DNA from: an uncultured Hyphomicrobium sp.
GTDB lineage: Bacteria > Pseudomonadota > Alphaproteobacteria > Rhizobiales > Hyphomicrobiaceae
Direction of reading: 5' to 3'
Length of the DNA: 64,000 nt
Assembly: GCF_902826555.1 (NCBI RefSeq)
Contig: NZ_CADEFI010000003.1
Location: forward strand, 1-64,000
A program made the position numbers and the translations under genes. Numbering within the stretch: position 1 is the first letter of the stretch; every line of letters starts with the position of its first letter. Below, one piece after another: positions 1 to 7,205 of the stretch. Below the pieces are notes generated by a model. That model was not told the DNA's origin. It made no database searches and worked only from the letters and a program-made list of their open reading frames with translations.

Positions 1-42
1 TCTACACTCATTTTTTTAGGGTTCGCTTTCCATCCCCAGAAC

Positions 43-297
43 ATGGAGCTGCTTCGCTCCGAGGATTCAAAAGACCCCTCCGGAGTTTGTAAAATCTATG
101 GGACGAGCGTGGGGATGTCTGAGGAGGATTGCTCGACTATTGAGAACGAACTAGTGCATAGATTTCGCGTAAGGAACTCCGCCGAGCCACGAGTGACACT
201 GCGACCAATAACCTGCTCTGAGTTTATGCGGCAGTTTAAACGCTCAATAACTTCCCAATCGCGCCCCAAGCTGCAGCCGATCAAATCGGCTTGTTGA
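43..297 (+). CDS. hypothetical protein, doubtful
   Basis: Open frame of 84 codons starting ATG with no visible Shine-Dalgarno (SD) sequence. Its base composition is clearly more AT-rich than the GC-rich genes nearby. The product has no signal peptide, membrane segment or recognisable motif, and is rich in Ser, Arg and Glu. It could be a recently acquired gene, the remnant of one, or a chance frame. No function can be proposed. Confidence 0.25.
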   Translation: MELLRSEDSKDPSGVCKIYGTSVGMSEEDCSTIENELVHRFRVRNSAEPRVTLRPITCSEFMRQFKRSITSQSRPKLQPIKSAC

Positions 298-364
298 GGC
301 TGCGTTGGAGTTGGCGGAAGCCTTTCCGGACATCTGGCGTGAAGTGGCTGTCACTTCATGGGCG

Positions 365-772
365 TTATGGCGTGTCGGCGATACGCACGTCTTTGTAGGC
401 CGATTTGATTTTGGCGAGCGCGTCGGCGTCATCCGTCCCGATCTCGTAAAACGTGCTGTCGATGGCGCGGAGGGTGAGCCAGGGGGTGCTCTCGCCCGGC
501 ACTATGGCGATGAATTCGCCCCAGACGATCTGATGTGTGTTCGTCGCGACGATCAGCAGCGCCATGCCGGAAATCGGCATGGCGGTAGCAACCAGCTCCT
601 CCAGTTCCGCGGCTCCCGATCCCGTGGCCTCGAACTTGTCCTCACCATCCGAGCGGAGCTGCGCAACGGTCCACTCCGCGTCCAGAGATTTCGGTGCGAG
701 CAGATCGAGCAGCCGCGACAGGTGCACGGCCAGCACTCCGCCATCGAGATCGTAGATCCTCAGCGTCGCCAT
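365..772 (-). CDS. hypothetical protein, 135 aa
   Basis: Soluble protein of 135 residues with strong alphaproteobacterial codon preference and no signal peptide or membrane helix. The ATG at 772 is preceded by a GGGGA element about 7 nt upstream. The N-terminus (MATLRIYDLDGG) and the middle are compatible with a small alpha/beta fold, but no family was recognised. It stands alone, transcribed leftward, with a perfect 54-bp palindrome about 75 bp upstream of its start. It looks like a real gene by length and composition; the function is unknown. Confidence 0.6.
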   Translation of the reverse strand: MATLRIYDLDGGVLAVHLSRLLDLLAPKSLDAEWTVAQLRSDGEDKFEATGSGAAELEELVATAMPISGMALLIVATNTHQIVWGEFIAIVPGESTPWLTLRAIDSTFYEIGTDDADALAKIKSAYKDVRIADTP

Positions 773-847
773 GATGTCCCCCGACGTTCGCGCTCTGCCA
801 TCGACACGGCCATGGCGTAGGAAGCGGTCTGCCTTCGCGCTCTCTTA

Positions 848-901
848 TGCGTGCTGTCTTTCTGCTCTCGAGATATCTCGAGAGCAGAAAGACAGCACGC
901 A
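848..901. repeat. perfect 54-bp inverted repeat (27-bp arms, no spacer)
   Basis: The sequence from 848 to 874 is the exact reverse complement of 875 to 901; the centre is gat|atc inside ctcgagatatctcgag. Pairing stops at 847/902. It lies between the 3' end of the leftward gene ending at 1064 and the start of the leftward gene at 772. No T-tract follows either arm, so it does not look like a standard intrinsic terminator. It could be a cruciform-forming element, a protein-binding palindrome, or an assembly fold-back. Confidence 0.9.
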
Positions 902-1063
902 CTCTGGAGCAGCCGTCGCTCTTGGGCTGCCATCAATCCAACACCAACGGAGTTCGTGGAAGCTTGTCTGGAACCCGTTTCGCCGGAGTGACGCCTTGGG
1001 AGGCAAGGCCAGCTCCCACTGCTGCCCCGGCGACAGGCATGAGATGCGCAACCGCGGCGGCGC

Positions 1064-1942
1064 TCAGAACAGCTTGTTCAGTGAGCGCTGGATCTGGCGG
1101 AAGCCTTTCGAGACCTGGCGCGAGAACGAGTTCTTCTTTTTGTATTTGCGCGCTGTGCGGTGGGGTTTCGGTTTCGTGACCTGATGGGCCGCGGCGCCCG
1201 CGGCTGCAGCCGCGGCGGCGTCCTCCGCGCTCAGCTCGTCCGCGCCGACATCGCCACTCTCGGTGGATGCCGACTGCACGGACGCAATCGGGTTCGGCAC
1301 GCGCCGCGCCTCGGGGGAATAGCCGAGATCCTCGGCGTCCGGCGCCGTGTCGTCGGTGACACCGGCCGGCGGCGGAGGCTCGCGGCTCTCGGCGGCGGCG
1401 CCGGTCTCGATGCTCGCGACCTCGGCCTTGCGCGGCAACGGCCGCTCGGACGGCGCGCACGCGGCATCCGCGCAATCGGCCGCGCACACCATACCCGGAT
1501 GGGATTGGAGCAGCGCGAGCAGCACGGGGTCCGGACGATCGACGGGCAAGCGGGCGTTGACGCGCTCCGTGAACGCGGCCATGGCCTTGCGCGTTGCGGG
1601 CGACCAGACGCCGTTGACGGGGCCGCGATAGCAGCCGGCGCGCTTGAGCTCGGACTGCACCGAGCTTACGACCGAAGTCGGATCATCGAAGCGCGGCTGG
1701 TCCGGGACATGGGCGTTGGCCGATCGCGTGGCGGGCATGGGAGGCGGCGTTGCGGCAACGGGCGTGTACAGCGGGCCGGTGACCGTCACCGCATCGGCGG
1801 GACTGTCGCCCGCATCCCGAAACACGCCGTAGACGAGAACCAGCGCGGCCAATAGCACGCCGCCAACCGCGAACAGCGTCGGAATGCTCGTCGCGGCCTT
1901 CGCCTGAAGCACCTGCCGCAGAGCGTCGAGATCGAAACGCAT
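1064..1942 (-). CDS. membrane-anchored protein with peptidoglycan-binding-like domain
   Basis: 292-residue protein. A short cytoplasmic N-terminus (MRFDLDALRQVLQ) precedes one membrane helix at about residues 20-42. A Pro/Ala-rich linker follows, then at about 85-150 a module resembling PG_binding_1 (SELKRAGCYRGPVNGVWSPAT, then AF..RVN), and finally a Lys/Arg-rich tail (KPKPHRTARKYKKKNSFSRQ). The start was set at ATG 1942, preceded by GGGGGTAAGGGT; the frame stays open farther upstream but reads as non-coding. The likely role is envelope attachment or sensing in the periplasm. The domain call is from motif similarity and is moderately certain. Confidence 0.7.
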   Translation of the reverse strand: MRFDLDALRQVLQAKAATSIPTLFAVGGVLLAALVLVYGVFRDAGDSPADAVTVTGPLYTPVAATPPPMPATRSANAHVPDQPRFDDPTSVVSSVQSELKRAGCYRGPVNGVWSPATRKAMAAFTERVNARLPVDRPDPVLLALLQSHPGMVCAADCADAACAPSERPLPRKAEVASIETGAAAESREPPPPAGVTDDTAPDAEDLGYSPEARRVPNPIASVQSASTESGDVGADELSAEDAAAAAAAGAAAHQVTKPKPHRTARKYKKKNSFSRQVSKGFRQIQRSLNKLF

Positions 1943-2142
1943 ACCCTTACCCCCTTCGCCGCTCGGCCAGCCCTCAGGCGTCGCGGCTTCGTGTAAGCTC
2001 CCCGTTCCCCATTCCGGTTCCGCACGCGGAGAGCATAGCACAACTTTCCGGGCGGTCGCCCTCCTTCGGACGCACACCAGCCAGATGCCCACAACGCGGC
2101 ATACGCGGCGCGGCGGCCTGCGCTCGACGCGCTTTGGCGCGG

Positions 2143-2550
2143 CTAGGGCGCCTTGTCGTCGGGCTTCAAAAAGCGGGCGGCAACCCAGCCTTGCTGGCCG
2201 TGATACTCGACACGGCACCACTCGAGCTTGGCGTTCTTCTTCTCATCCTCGGTCATGGTCATCCAGCGGTCGAGGCTCGGCTCGGGCTTGATGCAGCCGA
2301 GATGCTTCAATCCGTGGGCGTTCGGGGGGATGGCGCCGAGCTTCTTGCTGTCGCCGTGCGGCACGTCACGCATGTTGAGCACATCGTCCAACGCGACGCC
2401 GGTCACGGCCCAGTACTTCGGCGGGTTCGCGGCTGCCGCGTCGCCCGCCAGCGCGGCGCCGCTCCTGCCGATTCCGGGCAGGCTCATGACGCTCACGCAG
2501 ATGACAATACCGACACGGCCCATGACGCGGCCGACGGCTGGATCCCCCAT
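2143..2550 (-). CDS. secreted SH3-like domain protein
   Basis: About 135 residues. ATG 2550 is preferred over ATG 2580 because GAGGGGAGCC lies directly before it. A signal-peptide-like segment (VGIVICVSVMSLPGIG) is followed by a mature part with the signature of a bacterial SH3 domain: ALDDVLNMRDVP near the start, paired Cys at the LGCIKPEP and LEWCRVEY positions, and QQGWVAARFLKPDD at the end. Such domains typically bind cell-wall or protein ligands in the periplasm. The gene may be co-transcribed with the leftward gene ending at 1064, about 200 bp away. Confidence 0.75.
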   Translation of the reverse strand: MGDPAVGRVMGRVGIVICVSVMSLPGIGRSGAALAGDAAAANPPKYWAVTGVALDDVLNMRDVPHGDSKKLGAIPPNAHGLKHLGCIKPEPSLDRWMTMTEDEKKNAKLEWCRVEYHGQQGWVAARFLKPDDKAP

Positions 2551-2765
2551 GGCTCCCCTCGCGCTCTTTCGATCTTGCATCGTGACGCAAGCCGGTCCCC
2601 CGCCCGGCTGGCCCGCGAAGGAGGGCCGAGAAATGTGCCGAGGCTATGACAGCCCGGCCCTTTACCATGTCGCGAGCCTGCAAGGTGCGTGGGCTCCATG
2701 CGGGATCTTGGGACGGACGGAGCGCGTTCCTATGTCTCAAAGAGGTGCAGCTCCGGGAGGTCGTC

Positions 2766-2972
2766 ATGGCGTTCGAAGATGTGAAGGCGGAGATCGGTGT
2801 TCTGCTCACGCGCATGCAAAACGAACCGGAGGACGCGCACGAGCTCTATCTCCAGCTCTCGGAGAAGCTCAACGAGCTGCGGGCCTACGGGCTCCCCATC
2901 CCGGACGATCTCGAAAGCCTTCACGCGGCGCTTGCGCAGGAGTTCGGCGCGGAGTCCAACGAGGCCTCGTGA
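2766..2972 (+). CDS. small conserved-looking acidic protein, 68 aa
   Basis: The start is ATG 2766, preceded by CTCCGGGAGG. The product is a small, acidic, helical, soluble protein (MAFEDVKAEIGVLLTRMQNE, then EDAHELYLQLSEKLNELRAY) with coiled-coil-like heptads. It has no signal peptide or enzyme motif. Codon use matches the neighbours, so it is probably real. The function is unknown. Confidence 0.6.
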   Translation: MAFEDVKAEIGVLLTRMQNEPEDAHELYLQLSEKLNELRAYGLPIPDDLESLHAALAQEFGAESNEAS

Positions 2973-3085
2973 TACCCAAGCGTTTACTCCGTCGCCTGAG
3001 CGCCGTTGCCTGACGGCGCCGCGCCTCGCATCATAGGGGCCGAATAGGGCCGGCTCACGTTCGCGACGCCTTGGGGGATTGCTCA

Positions 3086-3388
3086 ATGACGGACAATACC
3101 AACCTCGACCAAGCCACCGGAGGCGGGGCGCTGATGCGGCTCGTCACGCTGGTGCTGGGCAGCGTCGAGGTGATCCTGTTTACGCTCTTCGCCCACCTGA
3201 TGCTGCAGTCGACCGATCCGCTCGGGGCGTCGATCGGCCAAGGCATGACGCTGCTGCTCGCAGCTCCACTCGTGCTGCTCACTTTGCCGGGCCTGCTGCT
3301 GGCCTGGCTCGACCGGGCTCCGCGTACGGCGCTGGCTCTGGTGCTGCTCGCCCTACCGGCGGCGGTCCTGCTGTGGAGCGGGGCCTAG
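3086..3388 (+). CDS. small integral membrane protein, 100 aa
   Basis: ATG 3086 follows GGGGGATTGCTCA, a good SD; a TTG at 3071 is a poorer choice. The product has three predicted membrane helices: about residues 20-42, a Gly/Leu-rich segment at 55-75, and LALVLLALPAAVLLW near the C-terminus. No catalytic motif is visible. It is probably monocistronic: the next gene, pqqA copy 1, has its own promoter candidate. Confidence 0.6.
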   Translation: MTDNTNLDQATGGGALMRLVTLVLGSVEVILFTLFAHLMLQSTDPLGASIGQGMTLLLAAPLVLLTLPGLLLAWLDRAPRTALALVLLALPAAVLLWSGA

Positions 3389-3523
3389 CTCCACTAACAC
3401 GTTGTTTTACTTTTTATTTTCTAAGTCTCTCCGCGGCGGTGCGCGCCGATCTATAAGATTCGCTATGTCGGCCGATAAGTTTATCTGATAAGATTCCCTG
3501 ATTGCGGATCACGAACTTGCGAT

Positions 3524-3552
3524 TTGCCGTTATCGGGCAGTTTGCCTATATA
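3524..3552 (+). promoter_or_regulatory. candidate sigma-70 promoter of pqqA copy 1
   Basis: TTGCCG at 3524-3529 and TATATA at 3547-3552 are separated by 17 nt, close to a housekeeping -35/-10 pair. The -10 lies about 60 nt before the pqqA start. The assignment rests on sequence match only. Confidence 0.45.
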
Positions 3553-3613
3553 CGGTGCAGAGCAGTTGGGCTGGCGGCCCGCTGTCGTTGGAACACCCTA
3601 AGGAGGAATTGCC

Positions 3614-3703
3614 ATGAAGACCTGGATGAAGCCCTCGGTTCGCGAGCAGGAAGTCGGCCTCGAGGTTACCTCGTATCTGCCGGCTGAGATCGACCTCATC
3701 TAA
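3614..3703 (+). CDS. pqqA: PQQ precursor peptide PqqA, copy 1
   Basis: 29-residue peptide beginning MKTWMKPSVREQEV and ending YLPAEIDLI. It carries the invariant GLEVTSY core of PqqA, with Glu17 and Tyr21 in the E-x-x-x-Y spacing that PqqE cross-links to build pyrroloquinoline quinone. AAGGAGGAA gives a near-perfect SD. An intrinsic terminator starts 27 nt after the stop, so the gene forms a one-gene unit. No pqqB, C, D or E is present in the window. PQQ is the cofactor of periplasmic methanol and other alcohol dehydrogenases. The family assignment is firm because the core motif and length both match. Confidence 0.93.
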   Translation: MKTWMKPSVREQEVGLEVTSYLPAEIDLI

Positions 3704-3730
3704 GTCGATCGGCTTTCAGTCGAATTCAAC

Positions 3731-3762
3731 GGCGATCGCGAAAGCGGTCGCCGTTTTATTTT
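3731..3762 (+). terminator. intrinsic terminator after pqqA copy 1
   Basis: The stem GGCGATCGC / GCGGTCGCC (one G-T wobble) closes a GAAA tetraloop and is followed by GTTTTATTTT. Orientation and spacing fit termination of the pqqA transcript. Confidence 0.85.
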
Positions 3763-4265
3763 GTCATATGCGGTTGCCGAAACTCGCGCCCTGTGGCGGC
3801 GACTTTTCCATTTCCGATTTACGACCATTCCGACGCGCCATCTTCCCTAGCCGGATGCGGTTTAATGGGGTGCCTATAGCCCTCTCATCGGCCGGCGCGG
3901 CTGAGGCGGACACGGGTCTCCGTACGCTCGCGCATCTCTCCTCAATCCGCACCGATCTTCGCTCCGCACGTCCGTACTGGCGGCTGCACTCGGCGTGACG
4001 GCGGAGCCCAGTCTGGCGATGCCTCCCTCAAGCGCACACGAAAAGTTCAAACCGTGTGAGTGCTGACAAAACCGTTTCAAATTTCCCGACCGCAGTCTTC
4101 AGAAGTGCTTTCAAACCGGGCTTTTCCAGGCTTTCTGCTACACAGTAGCATCAGCCCGACTGATAGAACGCGAATGAAAATACGATTGGTATCCCGCGGT
4201 TCGAATCCCTAATTGTTTTCGTGCTCAGACGTTATCGTCTGGCATTGTTCTAAGGAGGAACCACC
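3763..4265. other. intergenic region between the two pqqA copies
   Basis: About 500 nt of reduced GC content. Short open frames here have atypical codon use and no SD, so no gene is called. A weak TTGGTA / TAATTG pair with 18-nt spacing near 4187-4216 is the best promoter candidate for copy 2. A stretch near 4190-4210 resembles a tRNA T-loop, but its stem does not pair. Confidence 0.4.
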
Positions 4266-4355
4266 ATGAAGACTTGGATGAAGCCTGCCGTTCGCGAGCA
4301 GGAAGTTGGCCTCGAGGTCACCTCGTACCTGCCGGCCGAGATCGATCTCGTCTAA
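4266..4355 (+). CDS. pqqA: PQQ precursor peptide PqqA, copy 2
   Basis: 29 residues, differing from copy 1 only at position 8 (Ala for Ser) and 29 (Val for Ile). The E-x-x-x-Y core (Glu17, Tyr21) is intact. At DNA level seven further codons differ synonymously (Thr3, Pro7, Val14, Val18, Tyr21, Ala24, Asp27). The duplication is therefore not recent and the peptide has been kept under purifying selection. The SD is AAGGAGGAACC. It has its own terminator 24 nt after the stop. Like copy 1, it stands apart from any pqqBCDE genes. A GNAT gene follows on the same strand. Confidence 0.93.
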   Translation: MKTWMKPAVREQEVGLEVTSYLPAEIDLV

Positions 4356-4378
4356 TATCGATCCACTTTCGGTCTTTG

Positions 4379-4417
4379 GCGCGGCGGCCGCTTCTGCGGC
4401 CGTCGCGCTTCTTATTT
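4379..4417 (+). terminator. intrinsic terminator after pqqA copy 2
   Basis: 13-bp stem GCGCGGCGGCCGC / GCGGCCGTCGCGC (one G-T wobble) with a TTCT loop, followed by TTCTTATTT. The design matches that of copy 1, but the sequence is unrelated. Confidence 0.82.
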
Positions 4418-4538
4418 CTGTGTTGTCTAATTTGCGCGGTTCTCCAGGACGTTGCGCCCGAGTCAGTGTTACACTGATCAGATACGTGCGGAGCCGGTCT
4501 GGCGCCACACCATTCCAGCCCCGTCTTGGACCCGTGAT

Positions 4539-4976
4539 ATGCTCATCCGCGACGCGTTTCCGAGTGACGAGCCCTCATGGCGTAAGCTCTGGGAGGGATA
4601 TCTCGCCTTCTACGAAGCCCAGGTGCCCGACGAAGTGACCGCCAAAACCTGGGAGCGGCTGATCCGCAAACAGGACGGCCTTTTCTGCCGCGTCGCCGAG
4701 ACCGGGGGCGAGGTGGTTGGTTTCAGCCTCTCAGTGCTGCATGCCGGCACCTGGACGACGGCGCCGGCCTGCTATCTCGAGGATCTTTTCGTGGCTCCGG
4801 AACGCCGGGGCCGCGGGATCGGGGAAGCGCTCATCCGTGATCTCGTCAACCAGGCCAAGACCCACGGCTGGTCGCGGCTCTATTGGCATACGCAAGCCGG
4901 CAATGCCACGGCGCGGAGCGTTTACGATCGCTTCACCAAGGCCGACGATTTCGTCCGCTATCGGCTGTTCTTTTAG
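4539..4976 (+). CDS. GNAT family N-acetyltransferase
   Basis: 145 residues starting at ATG 4539 (MLIRDAFPSDEPSWRKLW), where the GNAT beta1-alpha1 begins; the frame is open upstream but non-coding. The acetyl-CoA binding motif A is clear: CYLEDLFVAPERRGRGIGEALI, with the R-G-R-G-I-G loop. Motif B follows (LYWHTQAGNATARSVYDRF). Such enzymes transfer an acetyl group from acetyl-CoA to an amine; the substrate cannot be read from the sequence. It lies 183 bp after pqqA copy 2 but beyond that gene's terminator, so a functional link to PQQ is not implied. Confidence 0.88.
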   Translation: MLIRDAFPSDEPSWRKLWEGYLAFYEAQVPDEVTAKTWERLIRKQDGLFCRVAETGGEVVGFSLSVLHAGTWTTAPACYLEDLFVAPERRGRGIGEALIRDLVNQAKTHGWSRLYWHTQAGNATARSVYDRFTKADDFVRYRLFF

Positions 4977-5084
4977 GTCTCGCTCCATCCCGACCGCTTA
5001 AACGGAATGGGTCTTGCTACGGCGAGGGCCATGGACCGGCGCGTGCCGATCCGGCACTGCTCGCAGCGATTTGAGGCTCAAAAC

Positions 5085-6149
5085 ATGACGCGTCCAACGG
5101 ACAATACCGATCGGCCGGGAGCATTCCGGCTGGACTGGGTCGACGTGGCGAAGGGCCTCTGCATCGTGCTCGTGGTGCTCATGCATGCCACGCTCGGTGT
5201 CGAGAAAGCGACTGGCACGGAATCCGGCCTGCACGCCTTCATCGAGTGGGCGCGGCCGTTCCGCATGCCCGATTTCTTCCTCATCTCGGGACTGTTCCTG
5301 GCCGCCCGCATCGACCGGCCATGGCGGAGCTACCTCGACACCAAAGTCGTGCATTTTGCGTATTTCTACGTGCTGTGGCTGACCATCCAGTTCGGGATGA
5401 AGGCGCCGGGCATGGTGACGGAGAACGGCGCGACGGCGACGGCGCTCGACTACTTCACGAGCTTCGTGGTTCCGTTCGGGACGCTGTGGTTCATCTATCT
5501 TCTGGCCATCTATTTCGTGGTGGCGAAGCTGCTCACGCCGGTGCCGAAACTGGTTGTGCTCGCGGGCGCCGCGGCCCTCCACGTCTTCGCTCCGGAAAGC
5601 GGCGTGTTCATCGTCGACGAGTTCACCAACCGGTTCGTCTTCTTTTATTCGGGCTATGCGCTGGCGCCGATGGTGTTCGCGCTTGCCGAACGGATGCGCG
5701 CGCAGCCTCACACACTGCTCGCGGCCGCCCTCGTGGTGTGGGCTGCGGTCAACGCCGCGGGCGTGCAAAGCGGGCTTGCGCTGACACGCGGCCCCGACCT
5801 CCTCTTCTCCTACGTCGGAATCGGCGCGGTGATCGCATTCGCCGTGCTCATCACGGGCCGGCAGGCGGGACGGATGCTCGCCTACTGCGGCCGCAACTCC
5901 ATCGCGATCTATCTCGCCTTCACCGTGTTCATGGGGCCGGCGCGGATCGTGGCGCTCAAGCTCACGGGCGGCGAATGGACGACGGCCGTCGCCCTGCTCT
6001 CGACATTCGCGGGTGTGACCGGGGCGCTCGCGCTCGCGTGGCTGGTGAAAGATACGCGGGCGGGTTTCCTGTTCACCCGGCCGGCCATGTTCCGCCTCGC
6101 ACCGCGTCGCGCCGACGCGGCCGCACAGCACCGTCCGGCGGCAGCGTAG
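5085..6149 (+). CDS. acyltransferase 3 family membrane protein
   Basis: 354 residues with about ten membrane helices. The start is ATG 5085 (MTRPTDNTDR), just before the typical opening RLDWVDVAKGLCIVLVVLMHAT, which holds the conserved His of this family in the first helix. The FRMPDFFLISGLFLA segment is also characteristic. These inner-membrane enzymes O-acylate cell-surface sugars or glucans. It stands alone; the 3' side is occupied by a tandem hairpin repeat. The substrate is unknown. Confidence 0.85.
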   Translation: MTRPTDNTDRPGAFRLDWVDVAKGLCIVLVVLMHATLGVEKATGTESGLHAFIEWARPFRMPDFFLISGLFLAARIDRPWRSYLDTKVVHFAYFYVLWLTIQFGMKAPGMVTENGATATALDYFTSFVVPFGTLWFIYLLAIYFVVAKLLTPVPKLVVLAGAAALHVFAPESGVFIVDEFTNRFVFFYSGYALAPMVFALAERMRAQPHTLLAAALVVWAAVNAAGVQSGLALTRGPDLLFSYVGIGAVIAFAVLITGRQAGRMLAYCGRNSIAIYLAFTVFMGPARIVALKLTGGEWTTAVALLSTFAGVTGALALAWLVKDTRAGFLFTRPAMFRLAPRRADAAAQHRPAAA

Positions 6150-6193
6150 GACGTCACACCTGGCCGACGACGCGACGATCGGAGCGACTACGA

Positions 6194-6331
6194 TCCGAAG
6201 CGATCATGGTCTTTTTAGTGAGACCGATGATTCACGCTTCGGACTGATAGGGTCCGAAGCGATCATGGTCCTTTTAGTGAGACCGATGATTCACGCTTCG
6301 GACTGATAGGGTCCGAAGCGATCATGGTCTA
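6194..6331. repeat. tandem 59-bp repeat carrying a 49-nt hairpin (2.3 copies)
   Basis: TCCGAAGCGATCATGGTC begins at 6194, 6253 and 6312, an exact 59-bp period; the third copy is truncated after 18-20 nt. Each full unit contains a hairpin (6222-6270 and 6281-6329): GACC/GGTC, then ATGAT/ATCAT, then a 10-bp stem CGCTTCGGAC/GTCCGAAGCG closing the loop TGATAGG. The last hairpin ends at 6329, where CTA (6329-6331) is the reverse complement of the TAG stop of the leftward gene. A fourth, diverged copy is at 62439-62487. Confidence 0.9.
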
Positions 6332-6871
6332 GAGCGGCACTGCCGGATCCTTCTTGGCTTCCCGCTCCAGGCGCTCGATGCGCTCCTTGAACTTCTTCAT
6401 CATGCCCTCGACGTAGTCGAAGAGCTTGTCGACATCGCGCTCATTCGGGATCGGCAGATCTCCCGGCGGAGCGGGCGGCGGTGCCTCACCCGGTGGAACG
6501 GCCGCCTCGGGCGCAGTGGCGCTCGGACCCGGCGGTGGCGCGCCGCGGAGCTGCTTCTCCGCCTCGAGCGCCCGATTTTCGGCCTCCAACTCCTCAAGCC
6601 GCTTCTTCAAAGCGTTCTCGGTCTCCGGCATGTCCTTGCAGGACCAATTGCCGGCGGCGCCACTGCAGAAGCTCATCGCTCCGGTCTCACGATCGAGGCG
6701 AATGACGCCACCCTCCGTGGGCGACATCGTATAGCGGCCGGATGCATCCTCGCCGGCCGCCCAGACCGGCGATGCGACAATCGCAGAGAAGCCGGCGGCG
6801 AGCAGGATGCCGACGCTTCCGGAGCGGGTTCGGGACGATGTTGGCACGATGGAGTCTCCGTTCGCTGGCAT
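6329..6871 (-). CDS. secreted coiled-coil protein, unknown function
   Basis: 180 residues with an N-terminal signal peptide (hydrophobic GILLAAGFSAIVASPVWA, cleavage likely after VWA). A short domain SGRYTMSPTEGGVIRLDRETG...CSGAAGNWSCKD with two Cys follows. Next come a coiled coil (ENALKKRLEELEAENRALEAE), a Pro-rich linker, and a C-terminal Lys/Glu-rich helix. It is probably a periplasmic protein. The family was not recognised with certainty. Its stop codon is formed by the end of the hairpin repeat. Confidence 0.7.
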   Translation of the reverse strand: MPANGDSIVPTSSRTRSGSVGILLAAGFSAIVASPVWAAGEDASGRYTMSPTEGGVIRLDRETGAMSFCSGAAGNWSCKDMPETENALKKRLEELEAENRALEAEKQLRGAPPPGPSATAPEAAVPPGEAPPPAPPGDLPIPNERDVDKLFDYVEGMMKKFKERIERLEREAKKDPAVPL

Positions 6872-7205
6872 CAGACGTTGCCGTGTCTGGATATGGTCCT
6901 AGTGGAGAATAGACAGCGATTGTGACCCACGTTCGGCTTCAGCGCGCGGGCCTTTTCGAATCACCTCTGCGGCGGCAAACGCCGGTGGCGCTAGAGCGCT
7001 GCCATTTCAGGCCGTTTTTCGGCCCTCTCTGCAGGACTTAACAGAACATTTACTGCTGACTGCGAGCCTCACAGCATTCGGGTTTCTGGTTCGTGCCTCG
7101 TCTGACCCTCCATCACGCTTCAGCCTGGCACGAAGCGGCTCCGGCCGCTTTGCCTCCCGCGAGGGAGCGTCCGGCGTCGGCGCCGCACTACCCTTGGGGC
7201 CCCCT
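6872..7205. other. intergenic region upstream of podJ-like gene
   Basis: 334 nt between divergent genes. It holds a CtrA-like box at 7038-7053 and a short GGCC-TTTTT-GGCC hairpin near 7010-7025. No gene is supported. Confidence 0.5.
7038..7053. promoter_or_regulatory. candidate CtrA box
   Basis: TTAA-N7-TTTAC, one mismatch from the alphaproteobacterial CtrA consensus TTAA-N7-TTAAC, about 155 bp upstream of the podJ-like start. CtrA control of polarity genes is established in Caulobacter; here it is only inferred. Confidence 0.3.

Noticed and set aside
4185..4212. tRNA-like T-loop (GGTTCGAATCC)
   Set aside because: The flanking bases do not form a T-stem and no acceptor, D or anticodon arm is present.
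4998..6131. 377-codon frame on the - strand opposite the acyltransferase
   Set aside because: The composition is Arg/His/Glu-rich with no hydrophobic core, and the + strand gene is a clear multi-helix membrane enzyme.
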